A stretch of DNA of 30,354 bases from a virus. Position numbers and translations under genes: made by a program. The stretch is from positions 1-30,354 of the IMG/VR virus record IMGVR_UViG_3300042521_004180, one strand, 5' to 3'. Under the pieces are notes generated by a model, which saw only the letters and a list, made by a program, of their open reading frames with translations, was not told the DNA's origin and did not search any database. Positions 1-7,257 of the stretch are shown here, in pieces (positions within the stretch are counted from its first letter, which is position 1; the number at the start of each line of letters is the position of its first letter).

Positions 1-1273
1 CCTCGTACAGACCGCCAGCCAAACGGATTCTTTCCATGATGGCTGTCAGTGTTGCGCGAACTCGTGAGAATGTCGACTGTCTTCCGTCGATTGGCAAGAA
101 GAGGAGAGCCTCAAGTGCGCTCTCTGCTTCATAGACAATCTGATTCAGAACCTCGCGAGAGATGATGAATCTAAAGTTTGCTGTGTCGTCAGAGGCGGAA
201 CGAGCTCCGTAGATTCTCGCACTGCCATTGATGATTTTAATCGCGTTGATAAAGTTCTCATCAAGGTTGTCTGAATCTGTCTTTGAGAGCGATGTCTCAA
301 GGCCAGTCACAAATGTAGCTTCTGTTCTTTCACCTGCATAAGGGTTCCACGGACCGTAAAGATTATGTACGCGTGCTCTCTTGGCAGCAACATAACCTTC
401 TGGTGGAACCATCATTGTGAGTGTTCCGTTTGGAATCTTTACCCATGGGTAGAAAAACGCACCATATGGCGCATTATCGTCGCCAGTGTGATTTGCAGCC
501 TCGGAGATTGCTGTAGCAACAGACGTGCCCTCATCGAATGATGTCAAAGCGATTCTGTTATTGGAAGCTGCGTGAGCAAATACCAAATCTCTCATTGCCT
601 CTGCGTAGAAGCCCGGAGCAGCAACTGCACCTGGTCCAAGATTGTTGGTGAATGTGTCCAACGCATCTTCTAGGTCTGCTGCAACTAACGAGCTTCCATT
701 TGTGCCACCAGTAAAGTTTGTTGCGGCAACAACAGCAGGAATATTCGTTGATGCACCAGTCGTGGCCGTTAAGTACAGGGCAGCTGTTGCGCTGTTATTG
801 ATTTCATTAACAGCATTTGCTGGGCTTGTGTGATTTTCTGTCGTGTAAACCAGGGTTCCGTTAACGCGAACTTTAATTCTGAAATTCACGCTCGCAGTTG
901 GTTGCTCAACTTGAGCAGTCAATCCACCGCTGTTAGCCCAAGTGCCAGTTCCGGAGGCAAGCAGGTTTATGCATGTTGCAGCAGAGGAATCGGCAAGAGC
1001 AAGGCTTGCCTCAGCGGCCGATTCGTCGACGACGCGTGAAACATAAGCACGTGCGCCGCCCTCTTCAAAGAATGTTTCAATCGTCTGGTGCGTGTAACCC
1101 GATGATGTGTACCCGCCAAAAATATCTTCGAAGTCCGAAAGGCTGGTAACGAGGTGTGAAGTGCCGTCTGGGCCCCTCTCCGTTACTCCAGCAACAAACA
1201 ACGTCGCTGTTGGCGCGGTTTGCGTATTGGTTGGACCAGTGCGGACCGCCGTTGTAACAACTATACCTGGCAT
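1..1273 (-). CDS. Tail sheath protein (partial, C-terminus beyond left edge)
   Basis: This is the contractile tail sheath subunit, which polymerises around the tail tube and shortens during DNA injection. The reading frame is open for 424 codons from ATG at 1273 and leaves the window without a stop. A strong ribosome site (GGAGGAAAAATG) fixes the start. The N-terminus is typical of sheath proteins: a GIVVTT opening, then a VAGVTERGPDG strand-turn, a DFEDIFGGY segment and FFEEGGARAYVSRVV. Further on are the hallmark stretch FFYPWVKIP followed by VPPEGYVAAKRAR and GPWNPYAGE, and a region with ALLFLPIDGR. These match the sheath family (Phage_tail_sheath) domain order. It is the last gene of the leftward arm in view, and a tube gene would be expected next. 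It shows that the virion has a contractile tail. Confidence 0.93.
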   Translation of the reverse strand, partial: MPGIVVTTAVRTGPTNTQTAPTATLFVAGVTERGPDGTSHLVTSLSDFEDIFGGYTSSGYTHQTIETFFEEGGARAYVSRVVDESAAEASLALADSSAATCINLLASGTGTWANSGGLTAQVEQPTASVNFRIKVRVNGTLVYTTENHTSPANAVNEINNSATAALYLTATTGASTNIPAVVAATNFTGGTNGSSLVAADLEDALDTFTNNLGPGAVAAPGFYAEAMRDLVFAHAASNNRIALTSFDEGTSVATAISEAANHTGDDNAPYGAFFYPWVKIPNGTLTMMVPPEGYVAAKRARVHNLYGPWNPYAGERTEATFVTGLETSLSKTDSDNLDENFINAIKIINGSARIYGARSASDDTANFRFIISREVLNQIVYEAESALEALLFLPIDGRQSTFSRVRATLTAIMERIRLAGGLYE

Positions 1274-1339
1274 TTTTCCTCCGTCCCATTTCTTTCAGGA
1301 ACTATTTCGTATGAGACTACTGAAATTATAGGTGGTTAC

Positions 1340-1702
1340 TCAAGGTGTTTGGCGTACGTTTTTGTCTGAACCCTCAAAAAGATGACTTAAGTTTTCAAGT
1401 ACGTGGTCTTGGTGCGCTTCTATTTCTTTTTTGACTTTTTTGCGAGATTTTGGTTTCTCGACATGTTTTGCTTCTTTTGCAGCTGGGGTTTCAACCAGGA
1501 GAACCAAACCTTTGTCAATTAAAATTAATACTTTTTCGTTGTCGGCTTTCACCAAAGCAGACGCCCGGCTTAGCAAATAGGCGTCGTTGGTTACTTTGAG
1601 CATTTTTGGGGAAAGGTTTTGAATTTGCATAAATCCTGCATATTCAACAGGTATTTCGTTTATTTTTTCCCCAAGACCAACAAAGTCGATTTCACCACTC
1701 AC
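1340..1702 (-). CDS. Hypothetical protein upstream of tail sheath (120 aa)
   Basis: I do not recognise a family. The frame starts at GTG 1702, five bases after the stop of the preceding gene, and ends 66 bases before the sheath gene. The N-terminal 75 residues look like a compact beta-rich fold (an IPVEYAGFMQIQ stretch, then a KVLILIDKGLVLLVE strand pair). The last 45 residues are highly charged (KPKSRKKVKKEIEAHQ), probably a flexible or helical tail. Its position between a tail-terminator-like gene and the tail sheath suggests a minor neck or tail protein, but only context supports this. Coding evidence is the tight packing and the absence of any better frame. Confidence 0.7.
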   Translation of the reverse strand: MSGEIDFVGLGEKINEIPVEYAGFMQIQNLSPKMLKVTNDAYLLSRASALVKADNEKVLILIDKGLVLLVETPAAKEAKHVEKPKSRKKVKKEIEAHQDHVLENLSHLFEGSDKNVRQTP

Positions 1703-1706
1703 GATT

Positions 1707-2342
1707 TTACTCGCCTATTGAAATGCTTGCCGCGTTTGTAAAATTAGAAATAAGTGCAGTTAGTGGGTTTTGACCAACAGTTAAGCCGAATTCAATAACC
1801 TCATCAGCAATATTGTCGCGAGCTATAACTTCGTCAATAGATAAGTCATACCCTATGTAGGCTCCAGCAAGAACTCGGTCGCCCTTTAACATCGTAAGGT
1901 CGGAGAACTCTTCAACCACGGTGGTTTCCTCTATGCGAGCCTCCCTCTCTGCGCCCTCCCGCTGCAGACATGGGTAATCCAAAAGAGCAGAGCGGACAAC
2001 GGTGGTGAGTCTGTCTCGCATCTCGGTGGTTTCTTTTGAGCCATCGGTTCTTACCCAAATATATGTTCTCATTGAGTAATTCACTTTATATACCGGGTCA
2101 GCCCCTATACCATACCCGACACGATTGAACGAACGCGTAGATATGGCAACAGTAATTATCGTTGGCCAAGAGTCGAGAGCAACCGGTTCATATGTTAGGT
2201 ACTCTGCTGGGCTTGGAAGTTCATCCTCGGATAAATTCCAACCATTTCTATACCTAATCAATCTGCGCGGAATGTCGTCGGTTAAATAGTCGTTTACGAA
2301 TGACTTTGCAAATTGAGCTCCGTACATTAATTCTGCTGGCAT
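1707..2342 (-). CDS. Putative tail terminator / neck protein (211 aa)
   Basis: The ATG at 2342 overlaps the upstream stop (TGATG), so translation is probably coupled. The protein has an N-terminal segment with two Arg-rich strands, then alternating strand-helix organisation (DSWPTIITVAIST, YKVNYSMRTYIWV, a helix TTEMRDRLTTVVRSALL). This resembles tail-terminator or neck proteins that cap the tail tube, which typically measure a local coordinate plus a helix with many Arg/Leu. Gene order agrees: connector, gp10/Mu-G-like tail completion protein, this gene, then the sheath. I see no catalytic motif. The assignment rests on order and fold impression, not on a motif match. It could instead be another neck component. 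Confidence 0.6.
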   Translation of the reverse strand: MPAELMYGAQFAKSFVNDYLTDDIPRRLIRYRNGWNLSEDELPSPAEYLTYEPVALDSWPTIITVAISTRSFNRVGYGIGADPVYKVNYSMRTYIWVRTDGSKETTEMRDRLTTVVRSALLDYPCLQREGAEREARIEETTVVEEFSDLTMLKGDRVLAGAYIGYDLSIDEVIARDNIADEVIEFGLTVGQNPLTALISNFTNAASISIGE

Positions 2343-2803
2343 CAGAACACCTCGCCGTTTGCAATGTATGAAACAGTATCGCCGCCGAGCTTTTTGGCAA
2401 ACAGCGGTGGCTCAAATACAATTTTTCTTTTTGGCATTTTTGTAGTTCCATACTGATGAAACTTTGCATATTCCACAGACGTTCCAGTAGAAAAAGATGT
2501 ATTCGTCATTGTGTCAATCGAGCCGTTGGCACCAGAAAGAGATGCGAATAATTTTCCAGTCCTTATCATCGGTGGCATACCGGGGAATCGAGTCATCTTC
2601 CACGATGCATATTGAGCATCAAGCGGTCTCCACCCGCCAACCAGGAGACCATTACTTGTAAAGTTTGCAGCATTTGCCATACGCACTTCTTGTTTTGCTT
2701 TTATCAACACCGGAGTGAGCACTTGGGCGCGAGAATACATGGCCCCAAGCCTGGCAATGGCGGACCCCATTCCCCTGGTACTTACGCCTATTTCAATGTC
2801 CAT
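2342..2803 (-). CDS. Tail completion / virion morphogenesis protein (Mu gpG / HK97 gp10-like)
   Basis: This small head-tail joining protein is 153 residues from ATG 2803. A GTG seven codons upstream (2824) is possible, but the ATG overlaps the connector stop as TAATG and has GGAGAAGG about ten bases upstream, so I prefer it. The C-terminal half has the family signature: a short helix after PPMIRTGKLFASLS, then EYAKFHQYGTTKMPKR followed by a Phe-Glu-Pro-Pro turn. The HQYGT...MPKR element is the recognisable core of the Mu gpG / gpS-type virion morphogenesis proteins. Such proteins sit at the neck and complete tail attachment. It lies between connector and terminator genes as in many myoviruses. 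Confidence 0.8.
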   Translation of the reverse strand: MDIEIGVSTRGMGSAIARLGAMYSRAQVLTPVLIKAKQEVRMANAANFTSNGLLVGGWRPLDAQYASWKMTRFPGMPPMIRTGKLFASLSGANGSIDTMTNTSFSTGTSVEYAKFHQYGTTKMPKRKIVFEPPLFAKKLGGDTVSYIANGEVF

Positions 2804-3657
2804 TAAATGCGTCGCCTTCTCCACCTACGTAGAGCAAGAAGTTCTCTCTCTGAAAAACCAGTTTCAAGAGGGGCAACATTTCTTGTCGTTAAGTCTTTAA
2901 CTCCAACAACGTCATCGTGCATATTTTGCATTTCTCTTGTGGCAGCACGAAGAATAAATAGTTTAAACATCTGAATCGCTTCACCATCAAGGCCGCCGGT
3001 GTAGACAATTTCAACAACGTCGTTAGGAAAACCTCTGTACAACTCAATTCCGTATCTATGAACTGTGTAGTCGTTTCCGGTTGCAGTTACGGTTCCGCCA
3101 GATACATAAGCGGACAACCCGCTCTGATAACCGCCAACAGAAAAAGTTGTACTTGTTACTGCGGTAATTTCAAATGAAGATTTATTGTATGAGTTTGGAG
3201 TTACTCCTGTAACAACAACTCTCTGACCCTTCGTGAAAGTATTTGCAGCGCTAAATGTGACCACCGTTCCAGACTGTGATGCACCGGTTATTGTCGCTGT
3301 ACGCATCTTTGCTTCGGCCATGAATATTGGCACTTGTGAAAGATTTCCAATCGAAACACTTTTTATGGTTACGACAGGTGTGTTTCTTAAGCTAAGAACA
3401 ATCGAAGGCTGAATATAGTTCAATCCACTGTCCGTAGTGTCCAGCGATTGGTCGTAGAAAAAAGAAGTGGCTGGAACTCCTTGAAAATAACTTGGTATTA
3501 CATGTTGCTCCGTATGCTCGGCAACTTCTACCGGCCTACGCAAAAAAGCCTCAAGCTCACTCTGGAGACCATTCAGCACAAATTCAGCAGCATCAAGTTG
3601 CCGCAAACTGAACTTGACGTCCATGTAAATTGCTAAATCAGAAGCAGTAACAAGCAT
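2803..3657 (-). CDS. Head-tail connector protein (gp6-like) with inserted beta domain
   Basis: This adaptor docks under the portal and links head to tail. ATG 3657 has a good ribosome site (GAGGT), which overlaps the stop of the 71-aa gene. Residues 1-45 form the gp6-like opening (DLAIYMDVKF, then a helix through LQSELEAFLRRPVE). The C-terminus (about 210-284) is the helical rest of the family, ending in a very basic RRWRRRRI. Residues about 120-193 are an insertion: strand-rich, Thr/Val/Gly-rich, with GQRVVVTGVTP and TSTTFSVGGYQ. It resembles the repeated beta modules seen in many phage structural proteins. Usual family members are about 100-200 residues, so at 284 this one is enlarged by that insert. 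Confidence 0.82.
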   Translation of the reverse strand: MLVTASDLAIYMDVKFSLRQLDAAEFVLNGLQSELEAFLRRPVEVAEHTEQHVIPSYFQGVPATSFFYDQSLDTTDSGLNYIQPSIVLSLRNTPVVTIKSVSIGNLSQVPIFMAEAKMRTATITGASQSGTVVTFSAANTFTKGQRVVVTGVTPNSYNKSSFEITAVTSTTFSVGGYQSGLSAYVSGGTVTATGNDYTVHRYGIELYRGFPNDVVEIVYTGGLDGEAIQMFKLFILRAATREMQNMHDDVVGVKDLTTRNVAPLETGFSERELLALRRWRRRRI

Positions 3658-3664
3658 TAAGACC

Positions 3665-3880
3665 TCACGTGGCTCTTGCCAGATTCAGCCTTCGTCTTTC
3701 CCTCAAAAGCGCTCGACCGGTGCCGGACTGCGTTGTTCTTTGACCAGACACGGCGTCAGCAAGACGATTCAAGCCGTAGGCTGTGGCCCGACGCCACCAT
3801 GCAGGACGATTACCTCCGGTTATCGGATTTCTTCTTGTCAATGCACCGATTTCTCTATCTCTGACGGTGTTCTGTTCCAT
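3665..3880 (-). CDS. Small Arg-rich protein (71 aa)
   Basis: Function unknown. ATG 3880 is preceded by AGAGGTAGCC, a good ribosome site, and the stop lies seven bases before the connector start, so it fits the operon. The protein is unusually basic (about 16 Arg, almost no Lys) and has a repeated-looking ALTRRNPITGG / RALLRERRRLN composition. It also has a WWRRAT patch. It could bind nucleic acid or be a small head-tail component, and context favours a structural or packaging role. The plus strand has a comparable open frame here, but the minus frame has the ribosome site and operon spacing. Confidence 0.6.
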   Translation of the reverse strand: MEQNTVRDREIGALTRRNPITGGNRPAWWRRATAYGLNRLADAVSGQRTTQSGTGRALLRERRRLNLARAT

Positions 3881-3932
3881 GGCTACCTCTTCAGCGTTTG
3901 ACTAAAGTTTACACCATTGGATTCTAGGTGTG

Positions 3933-4487
3933 TCAACGGTCCTGGTTTGGTGGCTTCTCTAACACGATTTTGTCAGATGATTTTGCAGGTGCTTCGATTG
4001 GAACCCACGCACTCGAGTAGGCGTGTTCTTTAACCTTGCGCATTTTAACCAGTGAACCGTCGAGCATCATGTCGGATTCCTGAACGGTCATATTAAAAAT
4101 CTCGTCTAGTTCATCCATCGAATAAACTCTACTTTGATGTATCTTCTTGACAATGTCGGACATCCGTTTAGCAACAACCGAACCTCGACCGCGATTTATT
4201 TGGACGTGGAGAATCATTGCGTCCAAATCTGATATGTCCAATTCGATGCAGGTGATTGATTTTGAGTACTGCTTAGTCAGCGCCTTGGATTGAGATATTG
4301 CAATCACTCTTTGATGGCCATCAATTATCACGTTTGATTTTTTCTGCACAATGATTGGGCTTAAAAGTCCGTATTTTTCGATTGAAGAAATAAGCACTTT
4401 AAGGTCAGGCTTGAGAATATAATTTGCCCTCCATGTAGCCGGCTTCAGCAAAGAAGGATTAATTAAAGATGTTTCTGTGTTATTCAC
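3933..4487 (-). CDS. ParB-like nuclease / sulfiredoxin-fold domain protein
   Basis: This 184-residue protein carries a ParB N-terminal-type domain. It starts at GTG 4487 with AGG seven bases upstream, two bases after the stop of the preceding gene. Residues 10-70 show the family pattern: a helix with KPDLKVLISSIEKYGLLSPI, then a strand and the phosphate-binding turn DGHQR at 56-60. A second helical part contains HVQINRGRG. The C-terminal third may be an HTH-like adaptor (SMDELDEIFNMTVQE). In phages such proteins are stand-alone ParB/ParB-like DNA-binding or nuclease proteins, or modification-related. No ParA partner is present, so plasmid-type partition is unlikely. Its exact role is not determinable. 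Confidence 0.78.
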   Translation of the reverse strand: MNNTETSLINPSLLKPATWRANYILKPDLKVLISSIEKYGLLSPIIVQKKSNVIIDGHQRVIAISQSKALTKQYSKSITCIELDISDLDAMILHVQINRGRGSVVAKRMSDIVKKIHQSRVYSMDELDEIFNMTVQESDMMLDGSLVKMRKVKEHAYSSAWVPIEAPAKSSDKIVLEKPPNQDR

Positions 4488-4489
4488 TT

Positions 4490-4840
4490 CTAAACCTGGG
4501 CGCGGACATTGGCGTTGAGGGTTCGCAAGGCATCAATACTCGTCCTGAGTGAAAGAAGTTTTTCTCGCTTTGCCCTAACTAGTGCTTCCGCGATTTCGTA
4601 ATCCTCTTTCATTTGTTCCATCTTGTAATGAGACCATTGCTCTCTGTCGGTGATTGTTCTGTGCCCCTTACCAGCAGCTCCTAGATATTCTTTTGCCCAT
4701 TCCGCCTTGTACCTGGCGTCCTTTTTTGCCGCGTCCACGGCGAGTATTTCAAAGTTTTCAGTTTCTTTTTCGAGCAGGTCGAGCAATCTCATCATTTCTC
4801 GCTCAATGTCCACCTGGCTGATTGGTTGACTTCTATTCAT
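4490..4840 (-). CDS. Hypothetical coiled-coil protein (116 aa)
   Basis: Unrecognised as a named family. ATG 4840 lies inside the end of the RuvC-like gene (8-base overlap) with AGGG about nine bases upstream, so it is coupled. Almost the whole protein is predicted helical and charged: EREMMRLLDLLEKE, then a middle ADARYKAEWAK-type helix, then EALVRAKREKLLSLRTS. Similar small helical proteins often lie between a RuvC/RecB-type gene and a ParB-like gene in actinophages, but I know no function. Possibly a DNA-replication accessory or a scaffolding-like helper. Confidence 0.72.
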   Translation of the reverse strand: MNRSQPISQVDIEREMMRLLDLLEKETENFEILAVDAAKKDARYKAEWAKEYLGAAGKGHRTITDREQWSHYKMEQMKEDYEIAEALVRAKREKLLSLRTSIDALRTLNANVRAQV

Positions 4841-5363
4841 TTTCTATCCCTTCGAGTGGGGACCAGTCTATCTTCTCTAGCGCCGAGAGAGAAATGTTTG
4901 ACCACTTATATTTTGCATTTCCAATTTTTGCCAAAACCATTTCTTCAAGAACCCACGCATCGCACATATCATCAGCATGCCCCCCTTTCCAAACTATTCC
5001 CGTAATAGCTGATATTGCAGATATGACTTCTGACTTGCCAGCGTTCCCTTTGCCTGTGGCAAATTTTGCTCGACAGGTAGGAGGCACGATTATGTATGGA
5101 ATATCAAGATTTAGCAAGGCAACCCTGACGACACCGCCAAGCTCCCCGATTGAGTGAGCCTGAGAATTTCTTGATGCAAAAGAATAACCCTCTATGGCTA
5201 CCAATTGTATTTTGTTGGAAACCGCAATATTGCCAATTTCGCTGGCTATTTTCCTCAATCTTTCAGCTCCAGATAAATCAAAAGAAAGATAACCAGCTTC
5301 TCCAGCATGGCAATACCCAGTGGATGTAAGTGATAGGTCGAGACCTAGGATGTTCATGGGCAC
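4833..5363 (-). CDS. RuvC-like Holliday junction resolvase
   Basis: This RNase H-fold endonuclease resolves Holliday junctions and branched DNA before packaging. Residues 4-16 carry the first acidic strand (ILGLDLSLTSTG, Asp9), E58 lies in LVAIEGYSF, and the C-terminal acidic cluster is HADDMCDAW (Asp131, Asp132, Asp135). This is the D-E-D(D) catalytic order of the RuvC family. Length (176 aa) is normal. Two starts compete: GTG 5363 (AGAG six bases upstream) and ATG 5357 (poorly spaced). I use the GTG, and the difference is two residues. It begins after the structured intergenic gap and a possible terminator or attenuator hairpin, so it may have its own promoter or regulation. The downstream gene overlaps its end. 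Confidence 0.88.
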   Translation of the reverse strand: MPMNILGLDLSLTSTGYCHAGEAGYLSFDLSGAERLRKIASEIGNIAVSNKIQLVAIEGYSFASRNSQAHSIGELGGVVRVALLNLDIPYIIVPPTCRAKFATGKGNAGKSEVISAISAITGIVWKGGHADDMCDAWVLEEMVLAKIGNAKYKWSNISLSALEKIDWSPLEGIENE

Positions 5364-5389
5364 GCAAAACTCTACCCCACAAACAAAGA

Positions 5390-5413
5390 CCCGCCGGGTG
5401 TAATCCCGACGGG
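5390..5413 (-). terminator. Hairpin with U-rich tail upstream of RuvC-like gene
   Basis: On the minus strand the arms CCCGTCGGG and CCCGGCGGG pair over nine positions (one G-U) around a six-base loop, followed by TCTTTGTTT. This has the shape of an intrinsic terminator or attenuator for leftward transcription. It is 27 bases before the RuvC-like start, so it could also act in the leader of that transcript. Confidence 0.5.
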
Positions 5414-5566
5414 AATTAACACAGACAGACGTCCATGTCTACTTTGCGTAGTTATTCACCACTAGACCTTGGACCACCTGCCTTTCTTTTCTCAGAAACG
5501 GCTGTAAGACCTTAGAGTACCATTACAAAATTATTAGCTCAGGTAAAGAGATGTTGGCGCGCACAT

Positions 5567-5624
5567 AAAAAAAGAGACGCAAGAACCGGGGGCTGCACGT
5601 TGCCCTGTGCCCCCGGCCCTCGCG
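5567..5624 (-). terminator. GC-rich hairpin plus T7, likely terminator of upstream leftward genes
   Basis: The core stem pairs CCGGGGGC (5586-5593) with GCCCCCGG (5609-5616), eight perfect pairs. A further CGC/GCG pairing (5578-5580 with 5622-5624) extends it across an internal loop. On the minus strand it is followed closely by TCTCTTTTTTT (T7 at 5573-5567). That would end transcription coming from the HNH side. The T run is close only to the extended stem, so the strength is uncertain. Confidence 0.5.
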
Positions 5625-5625
5625 C

Positions 5626-5642
5626 CTATAACGGTCCTAAGG
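5626..5642. other. 17-base exact match to conserved 23S rRNA (I-CeuI core)
   Basis: The plus strand reads CTATAACGGTCCTAAGG, which equals the central part of the universally conserved 23S rRNA segment used by the homing endonuclease I-CeuI. The flanks differ from rRNA (GCGC before, ATATT after), so it is not a larger rRNA fragment. The match comes from memory of the I-CeuI site. It lies in non-coding DNA 53 bases beyond the stop of the HNH gene. Confidence 0.75.
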
Positions 5643-5694
5643 ATATTAATTCTACAACTGAAATGTCTTTCGTGTTGTAAACGCAAGTAATGTT

Positions 5695-5997
5695 TTAACG
5701 TTCCCAGCCGTGCTTGGCTAAACCTAAATCAAAAGCAAGCTGCGGATAGTTTCCAATTCGATTGTGACATGGCCTGCATACCGCAAGAAGATTTTCCTCA
5801 TCGAGTATCGACCCACCCTGAGAGCGTCTAATTATTTCGTGAATGTCGCAACTTCTGTTACGAACATATGTCAACTTCTCATCATGTTCAGCAAACACAG
5901 GACATGCTTCACAAAATGGTTTTTCTGACAGAAGTTTTTCTACGAGTGGACGCCTAAGCAAATACTCTTTTTGTTTCTTTTTTGAACGATATCTCAC
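5695..5997 (-). CDS. HNH endonuclease
   Basis: This 100-residue HNH nuclease starts at GTG 5997, overlapping the upstream stop as GTGA. A zinc knuckle is formed by C29-x2-C32 and C74-x2-C77 (CRPC). The catalytic motif reads DIHEIIRRSQGG (His53), then N69 in EENLL, then H78 after CRPC. All expected residues are present, so it is likely active. Small HNH proteins in phages either help the terminase during packaging or act as homing endonucleases. It sits in the recombination cluster, not directly beside the terminase, and it is next to a non-coding segment that matches 23S rRNA (the core of a homing site), so a homing origin deserves attention. Confidence 0.9.
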   Translation of the reverse strand: MRYRSKKKQKEYLLRRPLVEKLLSEKPFCEACPVFAEHDEKLTYVRNRSCDIHEIIRRSQGGSILDEENLLAVCRPCHNRIGNYPQLAFDLGLAKHGWER

Positions 5998-6479
5998 TCA
6001 GGAGATATTACATCGTCGAACTGCCATTTATTTTCTAACGATGCCCACAAGGCGACATCGATGTCGGTTGGCTCCATGTCGAACTCATCCATAAGTGACT
6101 TGTGTTTTAGGATTGCGGACTCAAGGAAATTCGCACGAGAGATTGCACCCTCATCTTCACCCAGGGAAACAACGTAATCAAGACGCTTATTGACAAAGAA
6201 TCTGAAGCGTTCAATTTTCGTCAGCCTGCCATCGTAGGACTGCATTGCTTCGGCTAGGAGTACCGTGCCGTCAGAACCCAAATCTGCGTATCTCTGGGAA
6301 TCAAGTTCTTTATCGTCTTTGATGTCGGCAATTTGCTCATCAAGATTTCGCACCAATGCGAGAAGGGCTCTCTTCCATCGCTCACGATTTTGAGGCAAAT
6401 GAATGTATTCGCTCTGTGTGTCCGACACTCGATTTTTGACATCCTCTGCAACAAGGCGAGCAAACATATCATCATTCAT
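5994..6479 (-). CDS. Conserved phage hypothetical protein (161 aa)
   Basis: I do not know a function. The frame is open upstream to 6569, but ATG 6479 overlaps the stop of the nuclease gene by eight bases (ATGAATGA), the coupling style of this operon, so I place the start there (alternatives: 6569 or 6467). The sequence is mostly helical: an N-terminal acidic helix, a central coiled-coil-like stretch (RNLDEQIADIKDDKE), then a region with YADLGSDGTVLLAEAM and an Arg/Phe-rich helix. It lies between a recombination nuclease and an HNH nuclease, suggesting a DNA-metabolism accessory. Confidence 0.75.
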   Translation of the reverse strand: MNDDMFARLVAEDVKNRVSDTQSEYIHLPQNRERWKRALLALVRNLDEQIADIKDDKELDSQRYADLGSDGTVLLAEAMQSYDGRLTKIERFRFFVNKRLDYVVSLGEDEGAISRANFLESAILKHKSLMDEFDMEPTDIDVALWASLENKWQFDDVISPE

Positions 6480-7257
6480 CTTTTGGGTTCCAATATGTAC
6501 AGAGATTTGACTTGAAGTGACACCAATTGCAGAGGTTTGATGGAATCGCTGTCCATGTTGAATTGTCATAAGAATTTACTATCTCCTTCTTTGTTGTTGT
6601 TATTGTATTTCTCGTGCTTGAAAAATCATCTGCAGTTGGCAAATGTTTTTTCGCAACACCGTCTTTTAGGTATAAGAGCTCCAGGTTGAATGATTGCTTA
6701 TTCTCTAATTCGGCAAGAAGAATCGCGTAAAGGCTGAGCTGAAACCATTTATCCGCCATGTACTTAGGCGCTGGAGTTTTTCCGGTTTTGTAGTCCGTGA
6801 TTGTCACAACCCCATCGATTTCCGTCCACCTGTCGATGAATCCCTTAATAAGAACGCCATCTATCTCGCCAAGGACTTCGTATTCGATTCCAGATGGCTG
6901 AACCAGAGACGGGTTTTCAAGAAGGAAAATGTTCTCCACGCACCACCATGCGCTCCATCGAAAATCGTTGATTGGCGTTCTCTTCAGATAAGGGGCAACC
7001 CTGTCTGCCCAACCGCCACTGGACCATACGTGAGTACATGCGTGTCGAGCAGACACAACAGTCCTCTCTTCCGGCTGATAGGCGACGTAGAAATGCTCCA
7101 GCACATCGTGTACGAAATTTCCCAACAATGTCTGCATCGTTGGCGGCTCTTGAATTTTGTCGACACGAGACAGCTTAAACTTCAGCGGACACTGAATGTA
7201 CGTTTGAATTGACGAAGCTGAAAGGTGTGCTGGAAGCTCTGGTTTTACATCGCTCAC
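6472..7257 (-). CDS. PD-(D/E)XK nuclease, Cas4/RecB-like with four-cysteine cluster
   Basis: This exonuclease-type protein is 261 residues from GTG 7257, which overlaps the Rad52-like stop as GTGA. The frame continues upstream within the Rad52-like gene, but that part looks non-coding. It opens with the RecB/Cas4 pattern LSASSIQTYIQCPLKF (Cys23), has a helix with H50 (GNFVHDVLEHFY), the metal-binding strand KGFIDRW (Asp142), then ITDYKTGK (Asp155, Lys157) and Q173-x3-Y177. The C-terminus has C243-x2-C246-x6-C253, which with Cys23 makes the four ligands of the iron-sulfur cluster known from Cas4 and AddB. Paired with the annealing protein just upstream, it likely resects DNA ends to give single strands for annealing. 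Confidence 0.9.
   Translation of the reverse strand: MSDVKPELPAHLSASSIQTYIQCPLKFKLSRVDKIQEPPTMQTLLGNFVHDVLEHFYVAYQPEERTVVSARHACTHVWSSGGWADRVAPYLKRTPINDFRWSAWWCVENIFLLENPSLVQPSGIEYEVLGEIDGVLIKGFIDRWTEIDGVVTITDYKTGKTPAPKYMADKWFQLSLYAILLAELENKQSFNLELLYLKDGVAKKHLPTADDFSSTRNTITTTKKEIVNSYDNSTWTAIPSNLCNWCHFKSNLCTYWNPKDE

Larger units (their letters stand above)
5364..5694. other. 331-bp intergenic region with hairpins and a 23S rRNA match
   Basis: This is the only gap above 300 bases. No frame longer than about 26 codons is credible on either strand. It contains, from the HNH side: an inverted repeat TACAAC...GTTGTA (5653-5679), a 17-base exact match to conserved 23S rRNA (5626-5642), a very GC-rich hairpin (5586-5616) followed on the minus strand by seven T, and a second hairpin (5390-5413) just before the RuvC-like gene. 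Such density suggests a terminator pair, a small RNA, or a regulatory or replication element. I see no tRNA. Confidence 0.7.

Noticed and set aside
3933-4487. ParABS partition system
   Set aside because: Only the ParB-like domain is present, with no ParA gene and no visible parS-type repeats.
5434-5514. A 26-codon plus-strand frame in the gap
   Set aside because: No ribosome site, against the direction of the surrounding genes, and no recognisable composition.
5530-5560. tRNA D-arm-like sequence TTAGCTCAGG
   Set aside because: The D-stem half is there, but no acceptor stem, no seven-base anticodon loop and no T-arm motif follow on either side, so a tRNA is not supported.
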